A DNA stretch of 64,000 bases, taken from the NCBI RefSeq assembly GCF_963664555.1, contig NZ_OY761461.1, positions 4,877,769 through 4,941,768 on the forward strand, in the 5' to 3' direction. Positions 26,448 through 34,310 of the stretch are shown here, piece by piece (position 1 is the stretch's first letter; each line of letters begins with the position of its first letter). The position numbers and the translations under genes are program-made. The notes below the pieces were generated by a model. It was not told the DNA's origin. It saw nothing but the letters and a program-made list of their open reading frames with translations, and did no database searches. This DNA is from Labilibaculum sp. (GTDB taxonomy: Bacteria; Bacteroidota; Bacteroidia; Bacteroidales; Marinifilaceae).

Positions 26448-26675
26448 TTAATTGGTTTCCACCCGAATACATTTGCCTGGACAAATATCGGCTGCTTTCC
26501 TATTTTTCTGAACCTCATCATTAAAAATTTCTAATTCGTAACAATCTCTCTTCCATATCGAACCAATCAGGTCACATCTGCCATCTTCAGTACACATCTC
26601 CCAAAATTCAGGTGCTACTCCCACACAATAAGCACAACCTATACACCTATCTCTAAAATGCTTTATTCTTGTCAT
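26448..26675 (-). CDS. Single-cluster [4Fe-4S]-type ferredoxin
   Basis: Start set at ATG 26675 (MTRIKHFRDRCIGCAYC), giving 75 residues; the in-frame ATG at 26723 would add 16 residues not seen in ferredoxins. Cys11, Cys14, Cys17 and the distal Cys65 (CPGKC) fit a one-cluster ferredoxin; additional Cys28, Cys34, Cys45 and Cys69 are unusual in number. It is a likely cytoplasmic electron carrier; the redox partner is not visible. Monocistronic. Confidence 0.85.
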   Translation of the reverse strand: MTRIKHFRDRCIGCAYCVGVAPEFWEMCTEDGRCDLIGSIWKRDCYELEIFNDEVQKNRKAADICPGKCIRVETN

Positions 26676-26805
26676 TTTTTTAATAACACCCCTGCTTAAT
26701 ATTGATTTTTTTATAATCTTCAAATATAAGATAATTTTAAATTAAATTTACATTGTTGACCTACAGGTATTTAAGTATTTAATTGAAATATTTTTAGTAC
26801 TATGC

Positions 26806-26838
26806 TTTGCATATTACCTTTTTTTGTATGTATATTTG
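26806..26838 (+). promoter_or_regulatory. Promoter of the PadR/PspC operon
   Basis: -33 TTTG at 26806-26809 and -7 TATATTTG at 26831-26838, spacing 21 bp, 54 bp before the first gene start. Confidence 0.6.
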
Positions 26839-26891
26839 TATAACAAGCTTGCGTGCTTGCAACAGTAGTATATAATATTAATTCAAACACC

Positions 26892-27329
26892 ATGAACAAA
26901 AAAAACAATAAACTATGGAAACTATGCCTGATTCTACTTGTTCTATTTTCGTGGACAACCGAATCCAATGCTCAGTTTGTTCAGACCGCTGCGAACCAAT
27001 CAAAAATACTCGCTCCAATTGTAAAAATTGTATCTGATGTAATTTTGAATGGGAAATCAAAAATCCCAAATATGGAACCAGAAGTCACTATAGAAAAAAG
27101 CTATTTCAACTCAAGCCTTTTCTTTTTTGAAGAAAACATACAAGTATGTAAAGATATTTTAGCCGGCAATAATGACAGCATTGATGTTGTAAATATTTCA
27201 TCACAAACGAAAGAGCAGATTTTAATCGAAAAAGACACTGTTCTAACGAAAGAGGAAACTAAAATAATTAAGAAGAAAATACACAAAAGCATCTGGAACA
27301 ATCCGGGAAATACAAAATCAAGAATTTAA
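26892..27329 (+). CDS. Small exported hypothetical protein
   Basis: Start set at ATG 26892 (MNKKNNKLWKLCLILLVLFSW), a signal peptide with a probable cleavage after SNAQ. The 145-residue protein continues with a short hydrophobic stretch (ILAPIVKIVSDVIL) and a lysine- and threonine-rich C-terminus. No family recognised. It is the first gene after a good promoter and lies 12 bp before the PadR-type regulator, so it is part of the same operon. Confidence 0.65.
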   Translation: MNKKNNKLWKLCLILLVLFSWTTESNAQFVQTAANQSKILAPIVKIVSDVILNGKSKIPNMEPEVTIEKSYFNSSLFFFEENIQVCKDILAGNNDSIDVVNISSQTKEQILIEKDTVLTKEETKIIKKKIHKSIWNNPGNTKSRI

Positions 27330-27341
27330 TTTATTCCAACC

Positions 27342-27665
27342 ATGAAGATCGAAAACACTAAAGCCCAAATGCGAAAAGGAGTGCTGGAATATTGTATTCT
27401 ATCCATTTTATCAAGAAATGATGCTTACGCTTCAGATATAATCAAGGAGCTAAAAGAGGCAAAAATGATTGTTGTGGAAGGAACCTTATATCCACTTCTA
27501 ACCCGATTAAAAAACGACGGATTACTAAGCTATCGTTGGGAGGAATCAACTCAAGGTCCACCTCGGAAATACTATACAATTGCCGAACTGGGAAGTGGAT
27601 TCCTTAAAGAATTGGATCAATCCTGGCAAGATTTAGTTGATGCCGTAAATACAATTAAAAAGTAA
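27342..27665 (+). CDS. PadR-family transcriptional regulator
   Basis: A 107-residue winged-helix protein of the short PadR type (PadR-s1): QMRKGVLEYCILSILSRNDAYASDIIKEL, VEGTLYPLLTRLKNDGLLSY, GPPRKYYTIAELG. Short PadR proteins are one-domain dimeric repressors that often control membrane or stress operons. The following genes (PspC protein, DUF4252) suggest it controls its own operon, a common arrangement in Bacteroidota. Confidence 0.92.
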   Translation: MKIENTKAQMRKGVLEYCILSILSRNDAYASDIIKELKEAKMIVVEGTLYPLLTRLKNDGLLSYRWEESTQGPPRKYYTIAELGSGFLKELDQSWQDLVDAVNTIKK

Positions 27666-27685
27666 GACCCTAAACCGATATACAA

Positions 27686-29272
27686 ATGAAAAAGACATTG
27701 ACAATTAACATAAGCGGAAGCATTTTCCATATTGATGAAGATGCTTTTGAAAAACTACAGGCTTACTTACGAACCATCAATACCCACTATGGGTCGAGCG
27801 AAGAAGGCCGCGAAATCATATCTGATATTGAAGCTAGAATTTCAGAAATTTTCCAAGAAAAACTGAACACAAAAGATCAGGTGGTAAATGTTGATATGAT
27901 TGAAGAAACCATATCGATAATGGGGAAACCTGAAGAGATATTTGCTATCGACGAAGACAATATCGAAAACGAGTCGAATCAGGAAACTGATACAAAACAA
28001 ACTTCCGAAAAGAAAAAACGCAGATTATTCCGAGATCCTGACCACAGAGTTCTGGGGGGTGTAGCCAGTGGTTTGGCCGCTTACTTTGGAATTGATGTAG
28101 TTGTAATCCGTCTTCTTTTCGCCCTTTTCTTTTTCCTTGGTTATGGATTTTCATTTCTCCTTTATGTGATTTTATGGATTGCTGTTCCCAAAGCAGTTAC
28201 CACAACTCAAAAATTAGAAATGAAGGGAAAAAAGGTAAATATCTCAAATATAGAGGAAACAATTAAAGACGAATACAAAGAGGTAAAAGAAAGTTTTGAA
28301 AAGATGAGGGACAAGAACGGACCGCAAGTTCGGGATGGTTTTGACAGAGTTCTGGATTTTGCAGGAACAGCACTCCGACTCATCCTTAAAGTGATTATTA
28401 TTTTGCTCGGCATTGGATTCGTATTTGCAGGATTTGTTACCCTTATCAGCTTTATTGGCTCAATGATTTTTGTAAATAGCTTTTTTGGTCCATTTTCTGA
28501 TTTCCATTTTCCTGGCACAGTGCTTCCACACATGTTTCTTGACGGAAGCAGCATCACCTTATTCACAATTGGTGTGATCGTGGTGATTGGGATCCCTTTA
28601 CTCCTTCTGATTTTTGCAGGATTAAAACTTCTGTTCAATTTTAAAACCAACAATAAAATAATAGGATTTTCAGCTCTTGCATTTTGGTTACTGGGAATTA
28701 TTCTATTGGTAAGCCTAAGTTTTTCTCAAATAAAAGGATACATGCAAAGCAGCACCCGTTATTCCGAAAATATTGAAATACAGCCTACGCAAACAGACAC
28801 TCTTTATTTAAAATCAACTGACAATATCAATTTTGACTGGCACGATGGACACATCGGCCTTGATAATATAAAAATAATCGTTAAAGATGATAAAGAAATT
28901 ATAGTTGGAGAACCAACTCTTGACATAGAGAAAAGCAACAGTGGCAAGTTTGAAATTAAATTAAAAAAGAAATCACGTGGAAGATCCAATGAACAGGCAA
29001 GCGAAAATGCTGAAAACATTGAATACAAATGGACACAAACCGATTCACTAATTGTTTTCAATCAATACTTCACCTTACCGACTGATAGTAAATGGAGAAA
29101 TCAAAAACTGCACATCACAATTAAGGTACCCGAAGGAAAAGTGATTTATCTGGACAAATCGATGCGAAGAATCATTCACGACATTGATAATGTAGATAAT
29201 ACATGGGATTACGACATGCTTGACAAGATGTGGATCATGAAAAAAGAAGGCCTAAGCAAATTAAAATATTAA
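27686..29272 (+). CDS. PspC-domain membrane protein with N-terminal regulatory segment
   Basis: 528 residues: a soluble N-terminal part (1-105, KKTLTINISGSIFHIDEDAFEKL), a PspC domain (~113-170, DHRVLGGVASGLAAYFGID, then a hydrophobic helix), further membrane helices near 230-265, 295-318 and 330-350, and a long soluble beta-rich C-terminal part. PspC is the membrane component of the phage-shock response in E. coli; large Bacteroidota versions are paired with PadR regulators and are thought to sense envelope stress. It is 20 bp downstream of padR. Confidence 0.88.
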   Translation: MKKTLTINISGSIFHIDEDAFEKLQAYLRTINTHYGSSEEGREIISDIEARISEIFQEKLNTKDQVVNVDMIEETISIMGKPEEIFAIDEDNIENESNQETDTKQTSEKKKRRLFRDPDHRVLGGVASGLAAYFGIDVVVIRLLFALFFFLGYGFSFLLYVILWIAVPKAVTTTQKLEMKGKKVNISNIEETIKDEYKEVKESFEKMRDKNGPQVRDGFDRVLDFAGTALRLILKVIIILLGIGFVFAGFVTLISFIGSMIFVNSFFGPFSDFHFPGTVLPHMFLDGSSITLFTIGVIVVIGIPLLLLIFAGLKLLFNFKTNNKIIGFSALAFWLLGIILLVSLSFSQIKGYMQSSTRYSENIEIQPTQTDTLYLKSTDNINFDWHDGHIGLDNIKIIVKDDKEIIVGEPTLDIEKSNSGKFEIKLKKKSRGRSNEQASENAENIEYKWTQTDSLIVFNQYFTLPTDSKWRNQKLHITIKVPEGKVIYLDKSMRRIIHDIDNVDNTWDYDMLDKMWIMKKEGLSKLKY

Positions 29273-29353
29273 ATAAATCCATGCTTTACACCGGCTCCTT
29301 TTTCAACACACGCTTTGCCGGTGTAAACGTGGTAAACTAAAAAATAAAATATC

Positions 29354-29857
29354 ATGAAGAAATTAGTAGTAATAATTGCCGCAATAGTATTTCCAATCCT
29401 GATGCAAGCTCAAACCAAAGGTGAGCAAATACATGCTAAATATTCAAATTTAGATGGTTTTAGCAGTTTTAGTTTTGCCGGTAGCTTCCTAAAAAACCTC
29501 GACTTTGATGTTGATGAAGACGAATTGGAGAAAAATATCACCGGAGAATGTGAAAACATCAAATTCCTAACGTTTAAACATGTAAACGGAGACGAAACCA
29601 AATTCAAAAAGATTGTCTCTTCACAATTATCAAAAGGAGATTCTTATAAGGAAGTATTAACTGACAGAGATGATAAAAATTCTGATGATGTTCATTTCTT
29701 CGCAAAAGGGAACGGAAAAAAATTCAGTGAATTCCATGTCTTACACCATAATGAAAACAGAACTTCATTAGTTTCCTTTTTTGGTGATTTTCGTGTTGAC
29801 GAATTAAAAACTTTGTCCCACTTCACTTTTGACGATGAAGACGAAGATCAGGAATAA
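29354..29857 (+). CDS. DUF4252 exported protein
   Basis: Signal peptide (MKKLVVIIAAIVFPILMQAQ), then a 147-residue domain matching DUF4252: SFAGSFLKNLDF, ENIKFLTFKHVNG, SYKEVLTDRDDKNSDDVHFFAKGNGKKFSEF, with an acidic tail. DUF4252 proteins commonly sit in sigma-factor, PadR or PspC operons of Bacteroidota; their role is unknown. It lies 81 bp after the PspC gene, presumably in the same operon. Confidence 0.82.
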   Translation: MKKLVVIIAAIVFPILMQAQTKGEQIHAKYSNLDGFSSFSFAGSFLKNLDFDVDEDELEKNITGECENIKFLTFKHVNGDETKFKKIVSSQLSKGDSYKEVLTDRDDKNSDDVHFFAKGNGKKFSEFHVLHHNENRTSLVSFFGDFRVDELKTLSHFTFDDEDEDQE

Positions 29858-29966
29858 CAACATTAAAAACTTAGAAAATATGAAACGTCCGTGTGTAAAA
29901 TTCCCACACTCAGGGAAATCATCACCTGGTAAGTTACATATGCCAAAAATTTAAAATTATAGACAG

Positions 29967-30164
29967 ATGAAACGCTTAATAAGATCAAAAGAGAAAAAAA
30001 TAGCTGGTGTTTGCGGAGGCATTTCTCAATACATAAATCCGGAACTCGACCCAATAATTATAAGAACGGCATGGCTGATACTAACTTTATTTAATCCACT
30101 AATGCTTTTGGCATACTTTATACTGGCATTGGTTTTGCCTGATTCTTCATACGAAACAGCATAA
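29967..30164 (+). CDS. Small PspC-domain protein
   Basis: A 65-residue PspC domain: KRLIRSKEKKIAGVCGGISQYINPELDPIIIRTAW followed by one hydrophobic hairpin (LILTLFNPLMLLAYFILALVL). It is the minimal form of PspC without the soluble C-terminal part seen in the larger protein at 27686, so the operon encodes both a large and a small PspC. It is the last gene before the terminator at 30273. Confidence 0.88.
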   Translation: MKRLIRSKEKKIAGVCGGISQYINPELDPIIIRTAWLILTLFNPLMLLAYFILALVLPDSSYETA

Positions 30165-30272
30165 AACAGCACATAACAATATAGTCTGATTTGAATGCAA
30201 TATTTATCCCAAATTTGGTTCTAAAGGTATTTAGTCTTTTCACCGAAAAACAACCAAAGCATTCATTAAATT

Positions 30273-30306
30273 AGGGTTTCTCTTCAATCAGAGAAACCCT
30301 TTTTCT
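30273..30306 (+). terminator. Terminator of the PadR/PspC operon
   Basis: A perfect 10-bp stem AGGGTTTCTC / GAGAAACCCT followed by five T. Confidence 0.9.
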
Positions 30307-30386
30307 AAATAAAAAATAATTATTTACCCCTTTCTTTTAAAATATTTCTTCAGATAATTGTACATTGGCTCCCGTAAAATTAAAAT

Positions 30387-31529
30387 ATGGCTAGACTCTT
30401 TACACAGGTATTCATCATATTATTATGGCTGTTGACAAGTCAATATTCATTATTGGCCCAAGATTTTAATACGCCTTTTTTACATTACAAAGAATTTCAA
30501 AAAGCAGACAGTAATAAATTATTTTTACGATTTGAAAATCTTAATTTTGTGAAAAACAATGAGTACTCAGGTACTTTCGCAAATGGGACAACCTGGATCG
30601 GCTACTCAGCAACACCAAAATTGGTTTATTATCCATCTTCTAAAATTCGAATTGAAGCTGGAGTGCGGTTTCAGCAATATTCAGGACGAACAAACTTTAA
30701 TGAAACACAAGCAATATTCTCTGTAAACTATCAAGTCTCAAGTAAAGTCAATTTAATTTTAGGAGGCTTAAACCAAAACAACAACCATATGCTTTCGGAG
30801 CCCATGTTCGAGCCAGAAAAGTTCTTTACAGATAAAGCAGAAAGTGGAATTCAATTCTTATATCATTCAAAACGACTAAAGCTTGATACTTGGATTAATT
30901 GGGAGCAATTTATACTAGAAGGAGATCCTTTTCAAGAAAAATTCACTTTCGGGATTTCAAGCAGCTACCAATTGAATAACACATCCTCCCAAAACAGATT
31001 GTCCATTCCTATTCAAATTCTTTTCACACACAGAGGTGGTGAAATCGATTCATCTGACGAATCCGTTCAAACTATTGGTAACTTTTCTTCAGGACTTAAT
31101 TTTTCGCGAAAAATTGAGGACTCAAAAATTACTTCATGGAACATTCAAGCTTTGGCATATTACGTTAGCGACAACTCCTCTGTTCGTGAATTTTTCTATA
31201 ATAAAGGACATGCCTTTTACCCACAGATTGGCATTAACACAAAACACTCTCAATTTAGACTAGGATATTGGAATGCATATCATTTCATAGCCTCCAGAGG
31301 TTCGCAATTATTTCAGTCGATTTCCTACAGCCAACCCGGTTTATATCAAAACAGAAGACAATTTGTTACATTTAAGTATTTCTATGAGCGGAAGATAAGT
31401 AAAGGCATCAATTTGGGAGCTAAAATAGATCTTTATCACAATCCAATAAATTCAAATACGAATTACGCCACAGCAATCTATCTCAGAATCAATGGAGATT
31501 TCTTTCTGAAAAAAGTGAGCTGGAATTAA
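30387..31529 (+). CDS. Putative outer membrane beta-barrel protein
   Basis: 380 residues with a signal peptide (VFIILLWLLTSQYSLLAQ) and dense amphipathic strands, for example KIRIEAGVRFQQYSG, VNLILGGLNQNNNH, FTFGISSSYQLNN and YLRINGDFFLK near the end. The strand count suggests a 14- to 16-stranded barrel. No family recognised. The gene stands alone and overlaps the convergent glycosylase stop by 4 bp. Confidence 0.7.
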   Translation: MARLFTQVFIILLWLLTSQYSLLAQDFNTPFLHYKEFQKADSNKLFLRFENLNFVKNNEYSGTFANGTTWIGYSATPKLVYYPSSKIRIEAGVRFQQYSGRTNFNETQAIFSVNYQVSSKVNLILGGLNQNNNHMLSEPMFEPEKFFTDKAESGIQFLYHSKRLKLDTWINWEQFILEGDPFQEKFTFGISSSYQLNNTSSQNRLSIPIQILFTHRGGEIDSSDESVQTIGNFSSGLNFSRKIEDSKITSWNIQALAYYVSDNSSVREFFYNKGHAFYPQIGINTKHSQFRLGYWNAYHFIASRGSQLFQSISYSQPGLYQNRRQFVTFKYFYERKISKGINLGAKIDLYHNPINSNTNYATAIYLRINGDFFLKKVSWN

Positions 31530-32059
31530 AGCTTTGCTTTCTCAATTTTATAACGATACAACTTGTTTTTCCATATATCACCCGCATATTCCACATTAAT
31601 TCTGGGATGAACGGTATAATTGTACGACGTACCATCATCTTCCACCCAAATTCGATTCGAGCTCTCCAGATTCTCTCCATAAAAACTCTTATCCAACTTC
31701 AATTGCTGTCCGATTTTACCCGGACCATCAATTCCTTCAACACCACGAATTAATATTGCCTGAGCTTGATCCTTTTTCCCGGTTACAATATTCAGCATCC
31801 AATACATCCCGTAAATTAGATAAACATAAACGCACCCACCGCAAGAATACATTACCTCTGTTCTTTTAGTACGCCCTTTTGATGCATGAGATGCCAGATC
31901 TTCCTCTCCCACATAAATTTCAATTTCTGTTATTCTAAACCGCTCTTCTTTCCTTGTATCAAATTTTCTAACAATGATTTTTCCTATCAGCTGACAGGCT
32001 ACTATATTTATATCCTTCAGAAAAAAATCTCTTTTTAATCGAACACTCATTCCTTTCAA
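31526..32059 (-). CDS. DNA-3-methyladenine glycosylase (MPG/AAG family)
   Basis: Base-excision repair enzyme that removes alkylated and deaminated purines. The AAG-family motifs are visible: ITEIEIYVGEEDLASHASKGRTKRTEVMY (active-site region), GCVYVYLIYGMYWMLNIVTG, QAILIRGVEGIDGPGKIGQQL, and PRINVEYAG near the C-terminus. At 177 residues it is a little shorter than the usual ~200. ATG 32059 is the frame start; ATG 32050 (MSVRLKRDFF) is an equally good choice. Confidence 0.9.
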   Translation of the reverse strand: MKGMSVRLKRDFFLKDINIVACQLIGKIIVRKFDTRKEERFRITEIEIYVGEEDLASHASKGRTKRTEVMYSCGGCVYVYLIYGMYWMLNIVTGKKDQAQAILIRGVEGIDGPGKIGQQLKLDKSFYGENLESSNRIWVEDDGTSYNYTVHPRINVEYAGDIWKNKLYRYKIEKAKL

Positions 32060-32171
32060 TATTTATAATTATCAAATACAATCACCCCTTAGTTCCTGCA
32101 TATCAAATCTTCCAATTGCATTTCTTTCTAAAAAAATACTAAAAAGAGACTTCAAAAATAAATTTATTTCA

Positions 32172-32179
32172 TACTTTTG
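32172..32179 (+). promoter_or_regulatory. Orphan -7 box (TACTTTTG)
   Basis: The same octamer, in the same ACTTTTGCA context, as the rplM promoter -7 box. No convincing -33 element is present. It may drive a small transcript or a second rplM promoter. Confidence 0.35.
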
Positions 32180-32370
32180 CAGTGAAATTGTGACGATGGG
32201 CTTTCTTATGAAGACTCCCCACCCCAACAACTTGATTCTACTACCCTTAGCAAGTAAAGGATTCAATATTGGGAAATATATCAATTTGATTTTTTGACAG
32301 ACTTAACTCCTCCACATTACCCGATTATCCACATCAGGTTAAGTTCTTCATCAATAAATCGTTAAAAAAA

Positions 32371-32401
32371 TTGGTGTATTTATAGGATTCTTGTACTTTT
32401 G
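32371..32401 (+). promoter_or_regulatory. Promoter of rplM-rpsI
   Basis: -33 TTG at 32371-32373 and -7 TACTTTTG at 32394-32401, with 20 bp between them, an excellent fit to the Bacteroidota consensus, ~55 bp before rplM. Confidence 0.75.
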
Positions 32402-32455
32402 CAAGCCAAATTGGAATAATTGTATTAAAAGTATTATTTATTAAAAGTTTTTAAC

Positions 32456-32911
32456 GTGGATACATTAAGTTACAAAACAGTTTCTGCAAACAAAGCAACC
32501 GCCACTAAAGAGTGGATTGTTATTGATGCAGCAGACCAGGTGTTAGGTAGACTTAGCTCTAAAGTAGCAAAGCTGATTAGAGGTAAATATAAGCCAAATT
32601 ACACTCCTCATGTTGATTGTGGAGACAACGTGATTATTATCAATGCTGAGAAAATACGTATGACTGGAAACAAAATGACAGACAGAAAGTATTTTTCTTA
32701 CACCGGACACCCAGGTGGACAAAGAATTCATACTCCAGCTGATCTTATGGCGAAACACCCAGAAAGATTAATTGAGAAGGCTGTTAAAGGTATGCTTCCA
32801 AAAAATCGTTTAGGAAGAACTCTTTACTCAAACCTATATGTAGTTGTAGGTCCTGAGCACAAACACGAAGCTCAGCAGCCAAAGAAATTAGATTTAAACA
32901 CAATTAAATAA
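32456..32911 (+). CDS. rplM: 50S ribosomal protein L13
   Basis: The start is GTG 32456 (VDTLSYKTVSANK), typical of L13 in this phylum. Core motifs DAADQVLGRLSSKVAKLIRGK, DNVIIINAEKIRMTGNK, HPERLIEKAVKGMLPKN and GRTLYSNLYVVVGPEHKHEAQ are all present; 151 residues is normal. L13 is an early-assembly protein of the large subunit. It heads the conserved rplM-rpsI operon (6 bp gap). Confidence 0.98.
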   Translation: MDTLSYKTVSANKATATKEWIVIDAADQVLGRLSSKVAKLIRGKYKPNYTPHVDCGDNVIIINAEKIRMTGNKMTDRKYFSYTGHPGGQRIHTPADLMAKHPERLIEKAVKGMLPKNRLGRTLYSNLYVVVGPEHKHEAQQPKKLDLNTIK

Positions 32912-32917
32912 GTAGGT

Positions 32918-33304
32918 ATGGAAGTTATTAATGCTATTGGACGTAGAAAAGCAGCTGTTGCCCGTGTATACGTTAGCGAAGGTAAAGGTCAGATTACCAT
33001 CAACAAAAAAGAGCTTAAAGAGTACTTTACTACCGGAACTCTACAGTACATCGTTCAGCAACCTTTAAACCTTTTAGAGGTAGCCGATAAGTATGACATC
33101 AAAGTAAATCTTGATGGCGGTGGAGTTACAGGTCAAGCAGAAGCTCTTCGTTTGGCGATCTCCAGAGCACTTGTTAAAATTGATGCAGAATCAAAATCAG
33201 CACTAAGAACTGCAGGTTTCATGACTCGCGATCCTCGTGAGGTTGAACGTAAAAAACCAGGTCAACCTAAAGCACGTAAGAAATTTCAATTTAGCAAGCG
33301 TTAA
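32918..33304 (+). CDS. rpsI: 30S ribosomal protein S9
   Basis: 128 residues: AIGRRKAAVARVYVSEGKG at the N-terminus, GGGVTGQAEALRLAISRAL in the middle, and the basic C-terminal tail RKKPGQPKARKKFQFSKR that reaches the P-site tRNA. Second gene of the rplM operon; rpsB follows after a 101-bp gap with a possible structured leader. Confidence 0.98.
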   Translation: MEVINAIGRRKAAVARVYVSEGKGQITINKKELKEYFTTGTLQYIVQQPLNLLEVADKYDIKVNLDGGGVTGQAEALRLAISRALVKIDAESKSALRTAGFMTRDPREVERKKPGQPKARKKFQFSKR

Positions 33305-33310
33305 AATTTT

Positions 33311-33374
33311 TGTGGCAAGTTTAGTATCTAAATTGGTAAGACTTCGATTTTCGAACTACTTAGCAATTGCCATA
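33311..33374 (+). promoter_or_regulatory. Candidate structured leader of rpsB
   Basis: Within the rpsI-rpsB gap three nested helices can be drawn: closing stem TGGCAA (33313-33318) with TTGCCA (33367-33372); hairpin TTTAG / CTAAA (33320-33332); hairpin TTCGA / TCGAA (33343-33355), extended by TAAG / CTTA. Together they form a three-way junction ending about 30 bp before rpsB. The autoregulatory role is an inference. Confidence 0.45.
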
Positions 33375-33405
33375 AAATGAATGTAAACGATTAAAAAAAA
33401 CAAAA

Positions 33406-34284
33406 ATGTCAAATACTACATTTGAAGAATTATTAGAAGCAGGTTGCCACTTTGGTCACTTGACTAGAAAATGGAATCCAAAAATGGCTCCTTATATTTT
33501 CATGGAGCGCAATGGAATTCACATTATCGACTTGCACAAAACAGCTGTAAAGCTGGATGATGCCGCCGCAGCATTGAAACAAATCGCTAAATCAGGAAGA
33601 AAAATTCTTTTTGTTGCTACTAAAAAGCAAGCAAAATCAATCGTTTCTGAAAAAGTAGCAGCAGTAAATATGCCATATGTAACTGAGCGTTGGCCAGGTG
33701 GTATGTTAACTAACTTCCCTACTATCAGAAAGGCTGTTAAGAAAATGTCTACCATTGACAAAATGGAAGGTGACGGAACTCTTAACCACCTATCTAAAAG
33801 AGAAAGACTACAAGTATCTCGTCAAAGAGCTAAGTTGGAAAAAAACTTAGGTAGTATTGTTGATCTGACCAGATTACCGGCAGCTCTATTTGTAGTTGAT
33901 GTAATGAAAGAATATATCGCTGTTAAAGAAGCAAACCGTTTGGGTATTCCTGTTTTTGCAATGGTTGATACAAACTCAAGCCCAGAAGGTATTGATTTTG
34001 TAGTTCCTTGTAATGATGACGCTTCCAGCTCTGTTTCTATCATTCTTGACATTGTAACCGCTTCTATTAAAGAAGGTTTATCGGAAAGAAAAGTAGAAAA
34101 AGATACTGAATCAACTGAAAAGAAAGCTTCTAAGCCTAAAAAAGCTAAGAAAGCAGATGCTCCTGCAAATGAAGCACCAGTTGCCGAAGTTGCTCCAGCT
34201 GTAGAAGTTGCTCCAGAAGCACCAGTTGCAGAAACAACTCCAGAAGCTCCAGCTACTGAAGAAGAAAAGAATGATAAGGAATAA
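33406..34284 (+). CDS. rpsB: 30S ribosomal protein S2 with acidic/alanine-rich C-terminal extension
   Basis: The S2 core is complete: ELLEAGCHFGHLTRKWNPKM, RWPGGMLTNFPTIR, LNHLSKRERLQVSRQRAKLEKNLGSI, and the IPVFAMVDTNSSPEG segment. After about residue 228 the protein continues for ~60 residues as a low-complexity tail rich in A, P, E and K (KKAKKADAPANEAPVAEVAP), making 292 residues against the usual ~240-260. Such tails occur in some Bacteroidota; the function is unknown. tsf follows after 26 bp. Confidence 0.97.
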   Translation: MSNTTFEELLEAGCHFGHLTRKWNPKMAPYIFMERNGIHIIDLHKTAVKLDDAAAALKQIAKSGRKILFVATKKQAKSIVSEKVAAVNMPYVTERWPGGMLTNFPTIRKAVKKMSTIDKMEGDGTLNHLSKRERLQVSRQRAKLEKNLGSIVDLTRLPAALFVVDVMKEYIAVKEANRLGIPVFAMVDTNSSPEGIDFVVPCNDDASSSVSIILDIVTASIKEGLSERKVEKDTESTEKKASKPKKAKKADAPANEAPVAEVAPAVEVAPEAPVAETTPEAPATEEEKNDKE

Positions 34285-34310
34285 TTAACTAACAAAAAAT
34301 TAGATATATC

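Larger units (their letters stand above)
32060..32455. other. Intergenic region before rplM with a second possible promoter
   Basis: About 400 bp. It holds the rplM promoter and, at 32172-32179, another -7-like box (TACTTTTG), followed 17 nt later by a small open frame (32196-32297, 33 codons). No other feature is supported. Confidence 0.55.

Noticed and set aside
28207..28653. 148-residue minus-strand ORF inside the PspC gene
   Set aside because: Lies entirely within a well-supported coding gene on the other strand.
29880..29954. 24-codon ORF between DUF4252 and the small PspC gene
   Set aside because: Too short for support, with no conservation evidence.
33822..34295. 157-residue minus-strand ORF opposite rpsB
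   Set aside because: A shadow of the low-complexity S2 tail and core on the other strand; no codon or family support.
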